From NCBI GenBank assembly GCA_020636135.1, contig JACJYK010000002.1:825501-889500 (forward strand): a stretch of 64,000 bases of DNA, written 5' to 3'. Source of the stretch: Lewinellaceae bacterium. GTDB lineage: Bacteria; Bacteroidota; Bacteroidia; Chitinophagales; Saprospiraceae. The notes under the pieces are model-generated. The model was not told the origin of the DNA and ran no database searches. It saw nothing but the letters and a program-made list of their open reading frames with translations. Position numbers and translations under genes: made by a program. Shown here piece by piece: positions 53,843 to 63,384 of this stretch; the stretch's first letter is position 1; each line of letters starts with the position of its first letter.

Positions 53843-55186
53843 TTACTTCAACCTTTCTGTGGTCCAATAATCGCTGATTATCGCCACCAGCAATAATCCA
53901 TATTCGACGGCAATCCAGCCCAGGCGTTCGTGAAAATCACCTCCGAGATAATGGCTGTAGCTCAACACGGCAAGAAAGCTCCAGGCAAGAGGAAATCTCC
54001 TGCCGGCCAGGACTCCCGTAAAGACCAGGGTGACCAGGTACCAGGGGTGCAGGGTAGTGGTGGTCAACAGGTAGGTCATCATGGTCCAGAGCAGGGCTTC
54101 CGGGAGATGTGATACTTCCCGTTTGCGTGGCCAGAAGGCGATAATGAGGATGAGGACGGCACCCAATATTCCCAGGCCAGGACCGATATAGGCGATGGGG
54201 TTGAATCCCGTAAAGGCCTGGCCGATGGCCCTTGCCAGGTAATAAAGGCCGGCATTGAATTCAAATTTACGGAAATAGAGATCCAGGCTGTCCAGGAACC
54301 CGCCTTGCCCAAGCACGCCCAGGAGTGGTATGGCCAGTAGCAGAGTGCAGCCCACAGCTAGGGTCAGCCAGGTACCGCGATTTTTAGGTTTTTCTGTTAT
54401 AAGTAGTAATGGACCAAATATGGCCGTAACCAATTTTGTGGTTGTTGAAGCGGCAAAGGCCATTCCGGAGGCAATGGTATGCTCACGTTGGGCCAGCCAT
54501 CCCAGACTCATGGCCAGGAAACCGACCATGATCCCTTCGGCATGCAGGTTCCCAAATATTTCCACGACGATCAGGGGATTCAGAAAATACCACCACCGGC
54601 GGTGGACCGGCACCTTTAGTCGCTTCATGCCTGTCCAGGTTGCCAGATCGGCTGCCAGCATGAAAAGACGCAGGATCAGTGCGGCTGTCACCAGGGATCC
54701 TGTAGCACGCCACACGGCAGCTGCCGGAATAAAAAGGACCTGAAGCAGGGGAGGGTAGACGGAATAATAATCCGGTGAATTGAGCAGGGTAAACAGGTGG
54801 GCATAACTCGGATCCCTTGCAAAGAGCGTAATCACCTGAGTAGGGGTTCCGACATACGCATTTGCACCGTCCAGCCAGCGTAGACCATCCCACAAAAACC
54901 GGTAGATATCGTTCGATAACAATGGTTCACTTCCGGCTAATAAGAGACGTCCCAATACAGCGAGGATAATCATAAACTTTGCCGGTAAGGCCTCCCGCGG
55001 CATTCCCATTAACCATCCGAACGCTCCAAATGCCAGAGCATAGCCACCCAGGATGGCATAGAATTGGGTTTGCTGGACAAAATAACCCAACCAGCCGATG
55101 CCCAGGAGCCAGAGTAATCCGGCCAGGACTCCCATCGTCATTTGACTGGGGTTGTTTATTGCGATAACCTTTTTCGATTTCTGCAT
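53843..55186 (-). CDS. GT-C fold membrane glycosyltransferase (mannosyltransferase-like)
   Basis: The 447-residue protein has at least ten hydrophobic segments. After the first few it contains LLSNDIYRFLWDGLRWLDGANAYV, the acidic first-loop motif of GT-C enzymes that use polyprenyl-phosphate sugars. SPDYYSVYPPLLQVLF follows, as in GT87/MptB-type proteins. I start it at the ATG at 55186 (MQKSKK) because the 28 residues upstream in frame are polar and unlike the family. Two GT2 genes lie upstream on the same strand beyond the repeat array; a dolichol-phosphate-mannose-like synthase among them could supply its donor. Confidence 0.75.
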   Translation of the reverse strand: MQKSKKVIAINNPSQMTMGVLAGLLWLLGIGWLGYFVQQTQFYAILGGYALAFGAFGWLMGMPREALPAKFMIILAVLGRLLLAGSEPLLSNDIYRFLWDGLRWLDGANAYVGTPTQVITLFARDPSYAHLFTLLNSPDYYSVYPPLLQVLFIPAAAVWRATGSLVTAALILRLFMLAADLATWTGMKRLKVPVHRRWWYFLNPLIVVEIFGNLHAEGIMVGFLAMSLGWLAQREHTIASGMAFAASTTTKLVTAIFGPLLLITEKPKNRGTWLTLAVGCTLLLAIPLLGVLGQGGFLDSLDLYFRKFEFNAGLYYLARAIGQAFTGFNPIAYIGPGLGILGAVLILIIAFWPRKREVSHLPEALLWTMMTYLLTTTTLHPWYLVTLVFTGVLAGRRFPLAWSFLAVLSYSHYLGGDFHERLGWIAVEYGLLLVAIISDYWTTERLK

Positions 55187-55329
55187 CGGGGTTGTTATTT
55201 GGATTTTTGTGTCCTGAATTGAAAGGTATATAATTTCATTTCGCTGGCCACGAATTTCACGATTTTCCACGAAATCAACGAATGCTCACAAAACGGCCCC
55301 AATCCGATATCCCAAGCAAATCCCCAGGC

Positions 55330-56310
55330 CCAATTGCAGCCCAACCCGGTTATGCCCAACATGTATGCATCATGGGGGTCCCATCTGGACCACATCTTAT
55401 AAACCCGTATGTCCAGGCAATATACCCTTGCACCACCGGAGCCCATCCCCGCCATGCGTACACCGAATCTCCCCGAACCGGTACCATCGGGACCAAATCT
55501 TAACCCGTACGTCCAGGCATGATCCCCTTGCACCGTCGGAGCCCATCCCCGTCATGCATACATCGAATCTCCCCAACCCGGTACCATCGGGGCCACATCT
55601 TGTAAACCCGTACGTCCAGGCATGATCGTCTGACCCCATAGGGACCCAACCACGTTAGGCCCAAAGTGTGTAAATCAACCCGTTCCCATCGGGACCAAAT
55701 CTTGTTATCCCGTGCGTCCAGCATGAACCCCCGGTCCCATCAGGACCAACACCGCCATGCATACTGAATCTCGCCAATCCGGTCCCATCGGGACCACATC
55801 TTGTAAACCCGTATGTCCAGGCATGATCCCCTTGCGCCGTCGGAGCTCATTCCCGCCATGCATACACCGAATTTCGCCAAACCGGTCCCATCGGGACCAC
55901 ATCTTGTTAGCCTGTATGTCCAGGCTTGATCCCCCGGTCCCACTAGAGCCCAACCCCACTATCCAAATACAACTAATCCCCCCAAACCGGTCCCATCGGG
56001 ACCAAATCTTGTTATCCCGAATGTCCAGGCAATGTCCCCGGTCAATCGGAGCCCAACCCCGTCACTCATACACCGAATCTTCCCAATCCTGTCCCATCGG
56101 GACCAAATCTTGTTATCCCGTACGTCCAGGCATGATCGTCTGACCCCATCGGGATCCAACTCCGTTATGCTCAAAATGTGTACATCACGCCGGTCCCATC
56201 GGGACCACATCCCGCTAGCCTATATGTCCAGGCATGCCCCCCCGGTCCCATCGGGACCACATCTTGTTAGCCCGTATGCCCAGGCAATATACCCCGGCCC
56301 CATCGGGGCC
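55330..56310. repeat. Degenerate 101-bp tandem array with conserved hairpin
   Basis: A-half units begin at 55377, 55480, 55580, 55681, 55781, 55884, 55989, 56090, 56192, 56244 and 56296, so the period is 100-105 bp eight times, then 52 bp twice. Each full unit has an A half (hairpin, then CTTGTTAGCCCGTATGTCCA and GGCATGATC) and a related B half (a decayed hairpin, then CCCGTCATGCATACACCGA). The hairpin GGTCCC-ATC-GGGACC is intact in several A halves. The last copy is GGCCCC-ATC-GGGGCC, which keeps pairing. Open frames across it are interrupted and not gene-like. Confidence 0.9.
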
Positions 56311-56334
56311 GTATGTAGGCTAGGATCACAGATG

Positions 56335-57822
56335 TTATTTCACCTCCAGGTGACGTAAAGAATAATAAAAGATCATTCCGTACCCGAAGGCCAGCATCCC
56401 ATGGAAAATCACGAAAGAGGTAAAACCATAATAAATACCCATAACCACCGCCGCCAGAAAATAAACGGCCATCACCCCTTCCCATACCGTCAACCTCGAA
56501 ATGGACCTCGCCAGGTAACGATGGTTCCGAAATGTATCCGTGATGGTCCGGATATTAAACTTTGGGGTACGGACAAACGACGACTTTCGACCCAGCCAAC
56601 CCTGGATAACCGCCACTGAATTGTGGAGAGATAACCCCATCGAAAGCGAGAGAAAAACGGGGAACAATACCAGGAATTTCAGCGCTTTTTTACCCCACGA
56701 ACCCTTTGACCAACCGGTCGTCACATTGCCCGCAAAATAAACCGCAACAATGGCCAGCATCCCGGTTAAAAACCAAGCAAAATAATGGATGTTAATTTCC
56801 AGAAACCGGGTCAGGAATAACACAGGAACGCTAAATACCCCGATCAAAAAGACAAACACAAAGATGGCGCTGGCCATGAGGTGTAGCGTGGCATGGATCT
56901 TTTTGCCCAGAGGCAGGGTGGATCGCCAGACGTGCGGCAAATTTTTTTTCGCCGTCTCTGCTCCGCCCTTCATCCAGCGGTGTTGTTGGGATTTGAGGCC
57001 ATTCATTTCCGCCGGCAGCTCGGCCGGCGATCCCAGCTTCTCCAGATATTGGATTTTCCATCCTCTCAGCTGTGACCGGTAACTCAGATCCAGATCCTCG
57101 GTTAGCGTGTCGGGCTGCCATCCTCCTGCATCAAGGATGGTCTGACGTCTCCAGATTCCGCCGGTTCCATTGAATTGCAGCAAATATTGTCCTTCCAGCC
57201 GTCCGGTCTGCTCTACGGAAAAATGCACGTTCAATTGGAATGCCTGCAGGGCTGTGATCAGCGAATAAGACTCATTGAGGTGTTCCCAGCGCGTTTGCAC
57301 GACACCTGTTCTTGGATCTGAAAACCAGGGTATGGTACGTTTCAGGAAATCCGGTGTCGGCAGAAAGTCAGCATCAAAAATGGCAATAAATTCTCCCGAA
57401 GCCTCCTCCAAACCATATTGTAAAGCACCTGCCTTATAACCCTGGCGGTCGGGCCGGCGGATATGCCGGATGTGAAAACCCTGCGCCTGGTATTCCCTGA
57501 CGACGCGAGTTATAATCTCGGTGGTGTCATCGGTAGAGTCGTCGAGGATCTGCACCTCCAGAAGTTCCTTGGGATAATCAAGCAACATGATGTTTCGGAT
57601 GAGACGCTCTACGACATAAATCTCATTGTAGATGGGAAGCTGTACGGTGACCGGAGGCCACTTATTGGGTGGTGGAGGTGTCGCTTCGGAAGGACGGTGA
57701 TGATGGCGGGAATACAACCAAAGCAGATGCAGTTGTGAAAGGCAAAAGACCAGCACGTAAAACAAGGCCAGGGCATAAAAACCCACCAGGATGTATCCGG
57801 CCCAGGTCCACCAATCCATCAC
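56335..57822 (-). CDS. Cellulose-synthase-like GT2 glycosyltransferase
   Basis: This processive-type family 2 transferase has one N-terminal and about four C-terminal membrane spans. Its motifs are LPIYNE (62-67), LDDSTDDT, the DAD metal site at 150-152, TEDLDLSYR with the catalytic Asp (241-249) and QQHRWMKG (279-286), the QxxRW motif of cellulose/glucomannan synthases and ceramide glucosyltransferases. The 495-residue length is normal. It overlaps the upstream GT2 gene by 4 bp (ATGA), so they are coupled. Its stop is only 25 bp from the end of the repeat array. Confidence 0.88.
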   Translation of the reverse strand: MMDWWTWAGYILVGFYALALFYVLVFCLSQLHLLWLYSRHHHRPSEATPPPPNKWPPVTVQLPIYNEIYVVERLIRNIMLLDYPKELLEVQILDDSTDDTTEIITRVVREYQAQGFHIRHIRRPDRQGYKAGALQYGLEEASGEFIAIFDADFLPTPDFLKRTIPWFSDPRTGVVQTRWEHLNESYSLITALQAFQLNVHFSVEQTGRLEGQYLLQFNGTGGIWRRQTILDAGGWQPDTLTEDLDLSYRSQLRGWKIQYLEKLGSPAELPAEMNGLKSQQHRWMKGGAETAKKNLPHVWRSTLPLGKKIHATLHLMASAIFVFVFLIGVFSVPVLFLTRFLEINIHYFAWFLTGMLAIVAVYFAGNVTTGWSKGSWGKKALKFLVLFPVFLSLSMGLSLHNSVAVIQGWLGRKSSFVRTPKFNIRTITDTFRNHRYLARSISRLTVWEGVMAVYFLAAVVMGIYYGFTSFVIFHGMLAFGYGMIFYYSLRHLEVK

Positions 57823-58508
57823 ATCAGCTTAAATATGGTCCACAAAATCTTATGACCGGCCAGGATGGTGCCTTTTACGGTTCCGGAGACCTTGGAGACT
57901 CCCACGCGCCGCCGGTACGATACCGGCACTTCTGCACACTTCAATTTATGCTTAGCCGCCTTCACCTGCATTTCTACCGTCCAGCCAAAATCAGGATCTG
58001 CCATTTCCAGCTCCAGCAGTTTATCCCACCGGATGGCCCGGAATGGGCCCAGGTCTGTAAAACGGTAACCGTAGATCAGCCTGATGAGGGTTGTTGCCAG
58101 CCAATTTCCAAAGATCTGTTGCGGCTGCATCGAGCCCGGCTCCAGGTTACCCATAGCACGGGAGCCTATGACCAGGTCTGCGTTTGAATGCAGGATGGGT
58201 TCGATCAGGGCTGGCATTTCTTCCGGATGATCGCTGTAGTCTGCATCCAGAAAGACTACCAGGTCCGGTTGTTCGTCGATCGGCTTTGATTTCAGGTATT
58301 CGATGCCTTTGAGGCAGGCGCTGCCATAACCTTTACGGTTTTCGGTCAGGACGGTAGCGCCTTGATTCTGTGCAACCATTGCGGTGCGGTCGGAACTGGC
58401 ATTGTTGCATACGACAACCTCCCGTACTAAAGCCATGGGCATATCTTTCAGCACCAGCCCGATCGACTCTTCTTCATTGTAGGCTGGTATGATTACATCG
58501 ATGTGCAT
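57819..58508 (-). CDS. GT2 glycosyltransferase, polyprenyl-phosphate mannose/glucose synthase-like
   Basis: The protein resembles dolichol-phosphate mannose synthase and GtrB-type enzymes that load a sugar on a polyprenyl phosphate. Motifs are VIIPAYNEEESIG, VVCNNASSDRT, the metal-binding FLDADYSDHPEEM and IGSRAMG, with FGWTVEMQVKAAKHK near the end. There is no long C-terminal membrane domain. The ATG at 58508 (MHIDVII) is preferred; an in-frame ATG at 58553 would add 15 residues that do not fit the family. It is first of the ATGA-coupled pair and could supply a lipid-linked donor for the GT-C protein downstream (inference). Confidence 0.85.
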   Translation of the reverse strand: MHIDVIIPAYNEEESIGLVLKDMPMALVREVVVCNNASSDRTAMVAQNQGATVLTENRKGYGSACLKGIEYLKSKPIDEQPDLVVFLDADYSDHPEEMPALIEPILHSNADLVIGSRAMGNLEPGSMQPQQIFGNWLATTLIRLIYGYRFTDLGPFRAIRWDKLLELEMADPDFGWTVEMQVKAAKHKLKCAEVPVSYRRRVGVSKVSGTVKGTILAGHKILWTIFKLM

Positions 58509-58734
58509 CTGCTCTGCATTCGGATGCAAAAGTACTCTTTCTGACCACGACATTATAGTGTTTGACGGCCAGTTGTCGGATCAGGGACAGGAGTTCCCGA
58601 AGACCATTTAGTGGTTAATGCAGGATTTCTTCAACATTTTCCGCGAATGGCGTAGGATAGTCCCGGAGGCACGCGGCTCAAATGCTGGCTTTGTGTCCAT
58701 CTAATGCCAGAATTCCCTGGGGGTAAATACCTGG

Positions 58735-59097
58735 TTACGATGCCCTGCTTGAAGATTTAATTTCAATCAATGTCCTTTTTATTTCCTCCAGATTTTGTTG
58801 GATATCCCGCATGACCGGATTGGATGAGGAAGAATTACGTAATTCCTCTTCACGTAATCCTAATAAGGTATCAATCCGTCCAACAATTAAGGACAACAGA
58901 ATAAAAACGATAAGGATTAGTGGGATCGATATTGCCAAATGATCAAATATTAGCCTCCCTAAAAAACTGTCTTTGTAGGCCTTCAGGAGAACAAATGCGA
59001 TCATCAGGAACTGAACATATCCAACATACATTTTTGCCCGGTCAATGTATATTTTCCATCTTATCAGTGCTTTCCGGTCTGCTTTTATTTTAGCCAT
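58735..59097 (-). CDS. Small two-span membrane protein of unknown function
   Basis: The 120-residue product has a basic N-terminus, two hydrophobic segments (about 25-44 and 53-74) and a polar C-terminal helix rich in Glu, Lys and Ser (DIQQNLEEIKRTLIEIKSS) that could form a coiled coil. I do not recognise it. Base composition is more AT-rich than the neighbouring glycosyltransferase genes. It is divergent from the nucleoside-hydrolase-like gene across about 130 bp. Confidence 0.6.
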   Translation of the reverse strand: MAKIKADRKALIRWKIYIDRAKMYVGYVQFLMIAFVLLKAYKDSFLGRLIFDHLAISIPLILIVFILLSLIVGRIDTLLGLREEELRNSSSSNPVMRDIQQNLEEIKRTLIEIKSSSRAS

Positions 59098-59226
59098 ATG
59101 AGGTGTTTATTTTATTATTGAAATCAAATATAAAATGCAGAAGGGTGGATCGTGTTGTCTTGCCTATGGCTCATTGAGGCAGTATTTTGTATTAATGAGT
59201 TAAATTGGCAATTAGAATTTAGAGGG

Positions 59227-60228
59227 ATGAAACTTTTATTCTGGTTACTTGCTCTGGGTGTCGTTTTCGCATATTGGACGTCATCGTCATCAACCGAAGT
59301 TGTCGACACAATTCCTTTTGATAATAGTTGCCCGGTAATTTATGATAACGATGATCATCGTGACATGTACACGGATGAGTATCTATTTTCGTTGGCCAGT
59401 GCTGGTAGTATTAATCTGAAAGGTATAATTACCAGCTATAGCGGAGATAATTATGAATATAATTTATTCGTTTCAGGTCGTCAGCAAATTATAGATAAAG
59501 CTCGGCAAAGTGGGTTGATTAACTTGCCTGATGCAATAGCTGGACCGTTTATGCCATTGCAACGGCCCAAATCAAACCAGATAGAGGATACCCATTCCTT
59601 AAACAGTGTCGCTGGGCAGTTCATTGTGCATGCTGCAATGCAAGCGTCACCGGACAAGCCACTTGTCGTAATTGCCGGAGGGCAGTTAACGGCGATAGCA
59701 GATGCCTATTTGCAGGACCCACTCATTGCAGATAGAGTGATCGTTTGCGGTATTTTTGGGACATTACATGAAACGTATAATGCTGGATTGGATTCCTGGG
59801 CCTGGGCCATTGTCATCCGAAAATTCAGATGCGTATCCATTTCAGATTCTGAAGATGGTACACCTTATAGCTACGTATTTCTTCACGGACGCCCTCTGAC
59901 TGGCAAGCAGAGGATTAAGCAGGATCTCGAAAATGGCGTTATCCCTTCAACAGCTTTTTATCACTGGATGCTTGAAAAACATCACCCGGTTCATCCTCCG
60001 GTTTATATGGAAAAAGATGGTGATACACCAGCTGCCATTCCGTTGATGCGGCCGGATTATCTTACCGGTATGGAACGTTGGCGATGTACCGGAACTGATG
60101 ATGATGGTAAGCCTGTCGTTGTGCCCGATTCTGATGGACCGCTGTATCTTATTATCAACGCCGATCCAGATGTCGCAACGATGGAATTTTGGCGCGCTAT
60201 CGAGGAATCAAAAACCTGGCGGCATTGA
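59227..60228 (+). CDS. Nucleoside-hydrolase-fold secreted or anchored protein
   Basis: From the ATG at 59227, which follows AGAGGG, the 333-residue product has a hydrophobic leader (LLFWLLALGVVFAYW). The fold resembles inosine-uridine nucleoside hydrolases: YDNDDHRDMYTDEYLF takes the place of the DxDxGxDD calcium site, and VVIAGGQLTAIADAYLQDP parallels the GPLTNLA block. NADPDVATMEFWRAI near the end resembles the final Asp-containing segment. The first motif differs clearly from the classic form, so activity on nucleosides is uncertain. An in-frame ATG at 59152 would bury the leader. The codon use is more AT-rich than the rest of the window. Confidence 0.6.
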   Translation: MKLLFWLLALGVVFAYWTSSSSTEVVDTIPFDNSCPVIYDNDDHRDMYTDEYLFSLASAGSINLKGIITSYSGDNYEYNLFVSGRQQIIDKARQSGLINLPDAIAGPFMPLQRPKSNQIEDTHSLNSVAGQFIVHAAMQASPDKPLVVIAGGQLTAIADAYLQDPLIADRVIVCGIFGTLHETYNAGLDSWAWAIVIRKFRCVSISDSEDGTPYSYVFLHGRPLTGKQRIKQDLENGVIPSTAFYHWMLEKHHPVHPPVYMEKDGDTPAAIPLMRPDYLTGMERWRCTGTDDDGKPVVVPDSDGPLYLIINADPDVATMEFWRAIEESKTWRH

Positions 60229-60256
60229 GGTACAGTGCCAGCTGGCAATCGCGTGC

Positions 60257-61039
60257 TTATAGGCTTTTGACATATCCCTTCCAATCATGCAGAAGCGTTT
60301 CTTCGTCGACGCCAAGCTTATCAAGTAAGGAGTTTAATTCGGTGCAAAATAGAACCTGAAATAATTTTTCCCGGCCATAATGCGCATCCAGATACATCAC
60401 GACCGATCCGGATAATCCGTAGCGCAAATTTCCAGACCAGAAATCAGCCAGATGCTCGGGTATTTCATTTTGTTTGATTGCTTCCTGAACCGCCAATATG
60501 CGGATCGAATCGCATTGTCCTGATGCATAGGTCGCCAGACCCTCCACAAACCAATCCAGGCCACTCACTTCACTGAAATCGGAGCTGGGATTGTTCTGGC
60601 CGTGGAACACATGCATCAGTTCATGGGTAATTAAGTTATTCATTGCAGTAGTATCTGCTGACCGGTGCTCGCAGGCGAATGAATCCCATCGTTGAGGCGC
60701 GATGATATCGAGTCTGCTCGCGACGCCACTGGCGACCATCCAGCATTCGGACTTAAAAGCAGGCATTCCCCAGTCGGATTGCCAGGTGCTGTCGAGAGAG
60801 GCTCGATCCGGATGGATGTAAATGTCAAAATGCTGTTTGTACGGTTTTTGGAAAAATTCCTGGACCCGATTCATTCCCTGATTCAGATTCATTCGGTAAC
60901 CTGGAATCTCCGCGGCATCTATGGCCGTATAGTAGATCGAATAGCCGGCCTGGTTTTCTGAAATCCAGTTCATGGAAGGGACTACTGGATGCAGGTTGCT
61001 GTGGACCAGAAGACCGATAAATAGGCTGATAGGGATCAT
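60257..61039 (-). CDS. Secreted gluzincin-type metallopeptidase
   Basis: The 260-residue protein has a short hydrophobic leader (about 1-16). The zinc site is clear: HELMH at 139-143, with the third ligand Glu166 in WFVEGLATYASG, the HExxH...E arrangement of MA-clan gluzincins. The N-terminal part (YYTAIDAAEIPGY, VQEFF) fits the peptidase-MA-like family of small secreted proteases. The substrate is unknown. It converges with the nucleoside-hydrolase-like gene with 28 bp between. Confidence 0.78.
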   Translation of the reverse strand: MIPISLFIGLLVHSNLHPVVPSMNWISENQAGYSIYYTAIDAAEIPGYRMNLNQGMNRVQEFFQKPYKQHFDIYIHPDRASLDSTWQSDWGMPAFKSECWMVASGVASRLDIIAPQRWDSFACEHRSADTTAMNNLITHELMHVFHGQNNPSSDFSEVSGLDWFVEGLATYASGQCDSIRILAVQEAIKQNEIPEHLADFWSGNLRYGLSGSVVMYLDAHYGREKLFQVLFCTELNSLLDKLGVDEETLLHDWKGYVKSL

Positions 61040-61139
61040 GCGGTGTTGTGAATGATTTCAAGATGAAATTATTCGTAAATAGCTGCCGGAAGCCGGAATT
61101 TAGACTTGACAACAGATTGGATCGACGCAGGTATAAGGA

Positions 61140-62285
61140 TTACACCAGAGAAGCGCTTTTACCAACGCGCGGAACAGTAGCTTCCGGAGCGCTGAGATGT
61201 TTAAGGATCTGGTAATGCTTCTTCAGAGCTTGCCAGAAGGTTCGGTTTTCCTGGTATTCTATCCCATGATCATCGCAGGTCTCCTTTAGGATCTCGGTGA
61301 GAGCCGGATAATGGACATGACAGACCTGGGGCAGGATGTGGTGGATTACATGGATGTTGATACCTCCCATCAGCCAGGAGCCCAGCCGGCTTTGTCTGGA
61401 AAAATCAGCCGTCGTTTCCAGCACATGCAGCGCATAATTGTTGTCAATATTACCTTCATCATCCGGTATCGGGTAAGTGGTGCCGTCGTAAACATGGGTT
61501 ACCTGGAAAATCAAAGCGAAAGTCAGTCCTGGTAGCACATGCATGAATACCCAAGCGCCCAGAATGGTATACCATGGTGCGGACAAAAAGAGGATGGGGA
61601 GCACCAGTGTGAGTCCATAAAAGACTGATTTACCAATAAACAGTATGATGTATTCCTTCAGAGGGTGCTTGATGTTTTTTTGATTGCCAATATGGGCTTC
61701 TCCAAAGAACCACTTAAAATCTTTGATTGTCGCCCATTGGAGCATCGCGAGTGCATAGAGGAGAAAGGTGTAATAATGCTGGTATTTGTGCCTCGGCAAC
61801 CAGGGTTCATCCGGCGTAAAGCGGAACAGTCCGTGTGTTTCCAGGGTTACGTCGATGCCGTGAATATTCACATATCCATGATGCGCACCGTGCATCCGCC
61901 GGAACAGGTATTGGTTGCCACCGATGAAATCCATGCTGTAACCCAGCAATTTATTGACATATTTGTTCGATGAGTAGGCGTTGTGGGTGGCATCATGCAT
62001 GATGTTGAAGGCAATGAAAATATGGATATAGCCAAGGAGCAGATAAACCAGGTAGAGGGCCACCGGGTGAGAACTTAAGGTATCCGACATGATCCAGGCA
62101 TAGGTGGCGATCCAGGTCACCATGGCAAATACCGTCTTCAGGTACATCTCTGTATTGGCATAGGGGCTGATGCCATTTTCGCTGAAATAATCACCAACCC
62201 GTTTCCTCAGATCCTGGATAAATAACTCTTTCCTGGGATTACCTTTAAACCGGACTCTCTTTGCGCTAGTCGTTGCTTTGATCAT
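61140..62285 (-). CDS. Membrane fatty acid desaturase
   Basis: This di-iron enzyme inserts double bonds into acyl chains at the inner membrane. The three histidine boxes are present: HDATH (97-101), HGAHH (132-136) and a C-terminal HVIHHILP. Hydrophobic spans lie between the boxes and before the third. The sequence is closest in pattern to linoleoyl-CoA (delta-6-type) desaturases, with no fused cytochrome b5 domain. Length 381 is normal. No electron donor gene is adjacent. Confidence 0.9.
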   Translation of the reverse strand: MIKATTSAKRVRFKGNPRKELFIQDLRKRVGDYFSENGISPYANTEMYLKTVFAMVTWIATYAWIMSDTLSSHPVALYLVYLLLGYIHIFIAFNIMHDATHNAYSSNKYVNKLLGYSMDFIGGNQYLFRRMHGAHHGYVNIHGIDVTLETHGLFRFTPDEPWLPRHKYQHYYTFLLYALAMLQWATIKDFKWFFGEAHIGNQKNIKHPLKEYIILFIGKSVFYGLTLVLPILFLSAPWYTILGAWVFMHVLPGLTFALIFQVTHVYDGTTYPIPDDEGNIDNNYALHVLETTADFSRQSRLGSWLMGGINIHVIHHILPQVCHVHYPALTEILKETCDDHGIEYQENRTFWQALKKHYQILKHLSAPEATVPRVGKSASLV

Positions 62286-62601
62286 GTACCACCGATGTTA
62301 TAGTGCTGCCCAAAGTTAGGATATTCTCCATCTCAGTGCAACGATATCACGTTAAGCTTAATCGTTTTTTGTTCCGGTGCTTTTCTTCTTAAGAATGCTT
62401 TTTCCAGGGTTTCGATCGGGGATAAGTCTTTGAATTTTAGTTCGATAGATTGCATTGTTCCAATAAATTGCCAGTCAGCCAGAAGATTCGGACTGAATGA
62501 ATGGTAATTGGTTGAGGAGCGAGCCGATAAAAAAAAAAGACCAGAACTCAAGGTTCTGATCTTTTGCGAAATCAATTGTTCCAAATTGGTGTCTGGAGGG
62601 A
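62286..62601. other. Intergenic stretch between desaturase and mddA
   Basis: Apart from the mddA terminator at its right end, this 316-bp stretch holds only a short minus-strand open frame (62333-62452, starting MQSIELKFK) with no recognisable motif. I see no RNA gene or clear promoter. Confidence 0.4.
62529..62563 (-). terminator. Rho-independent terminator of mddA
   Basis: On the minus strand AAGATCAGAAC pairs with GTTCTGGTCTT (one G-U pair) around a five-base loop and is followed by eight or more T. It is 38 bp past the mddA stop. Confidence 0.85.
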
Positions 62602-63384
62602 TCAGGATATGTCGCTAACGGTTGTTTCGCTGGCAGGTATCGGGTTTTTGGAGCCAAACTTGGTAAAGGGTACAAGGGAAGGAACACTTGTACGGTATTC
62701 CTCATAAAGTTTGCCATATTCTTTAATAAGGTCCTTTTCTTCAAAATAGATGCCTACGAAGATATAAGCAGTGAAGAAGGTTGCCAGCAGGAAATGAGAC
62801 ATGGACATGGTCGGGGTCGCCCAGAAGATCATACTTAATCCCAGGTAAATGGGATGTCTCACCATTTTGTATAATGCAAAGGTGGTAAATCGTGGCCGGC
62901 GAGCCTTGCGTTGCATCATATGCAGGTAGGCTTGTTGTAAGCCAAATAATTCAAAATGATTGATCAAAAAAGTACTGGCAAGCAGGACCGCAATGCCCAG
63001 GAAAAATATTACATACATAACGTAATAGCCGACGGAGCCCGGACTTAATTGCCAGAGTATGCCTTCAACCGGAGACCAGAACAAAGCAATACCGACGCAC
63101 AGGAATCCGGAAATCAGCACAAATAGACTGCGTTCCAGGTGTTGAGGGACAATCTTGGTCCACGACTCTTTGAACGATTTGCGTGCCATCACCGAATGCT
63201 GGATTCCGAAAATAGCAACAATGCCAAAGTTGATCAGTAAGGTCAAGCCGATGGTGCGGGTTTGAGGTTCCTCCATCTGGTTGATGGGAATAAAATTACC
63301 TATCCACAGGATAAGATACATCAGACCGGCAAATCCGATCAGGTAGAAGAGAACGCTAATTAAAAAACCGAAAGTCCGTTTCAT
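62602..63384 (-). CDS. mddA: Methanethiol S-methyltransferase MddA
   Basis: MddA methylates methanethiol to dimethyl sulfide using SAM and belongs to the isoprenylcysteine carboxyl methyltransferase-like membrane family. From the ATG at 63384 the 260-residue protein has about five to six spans. Segments FGIQHSVMARKSFKESW, IVPQHLERSLFVLISGF and FWSPVEGILWQL are typical of MddA, and VRHPIYLGLSMIFW with FEEKDLIKEYGKLYEEYR is the SAM-binding ICMT-like block. An in-frame ATG at 63510 would add 42 unlike residues, so I reject it. It has its own terminator. Confidence 0.85.
   Translation of the reverse strand: MKRTFGFLISVLFYLIGFAGLMYLILWIGNFIPINQMEEPQTRTIGLTLLINFGIVAIFGIQHSVMARKSFKESWTKIVPQHLERSLFVLISGFLCVGIALFWSPVEGILWQLSPGSVGYYVMYVIFFLGIAVLLASTFLINHFELFGLQQAYLHMMQRKARRPRFTTFALYKMVRHPIYLGLSMIFWATPTMSMSHFLLATFFTAYIFVGIYFEEKDLIKEYGKLYEEYRTSVPSLVPFTKFGSKNPIPASETTVSDIS

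Noticed and set aside
55330..56310. CRISPR array
   Set aside because: Repeats are degenerate and contiguous, with no unique spacers of constant length and no cas genes nearby.
55282..56358. Several overlapping open frames with repeated Gly/Pro/Arg-rich peptides
   Set aside because: They are by-products of the 101-bp tandem array, broken by stops in every frame, and without signal or family motifs.
62333..62584. 83-residue minus-strand reading frame between desaturase and mddA
   Set aside because: Its first third overlaps the mddA terminator and nothing in it resembles a known protein; at most a 40-residue inner frame remains possible.
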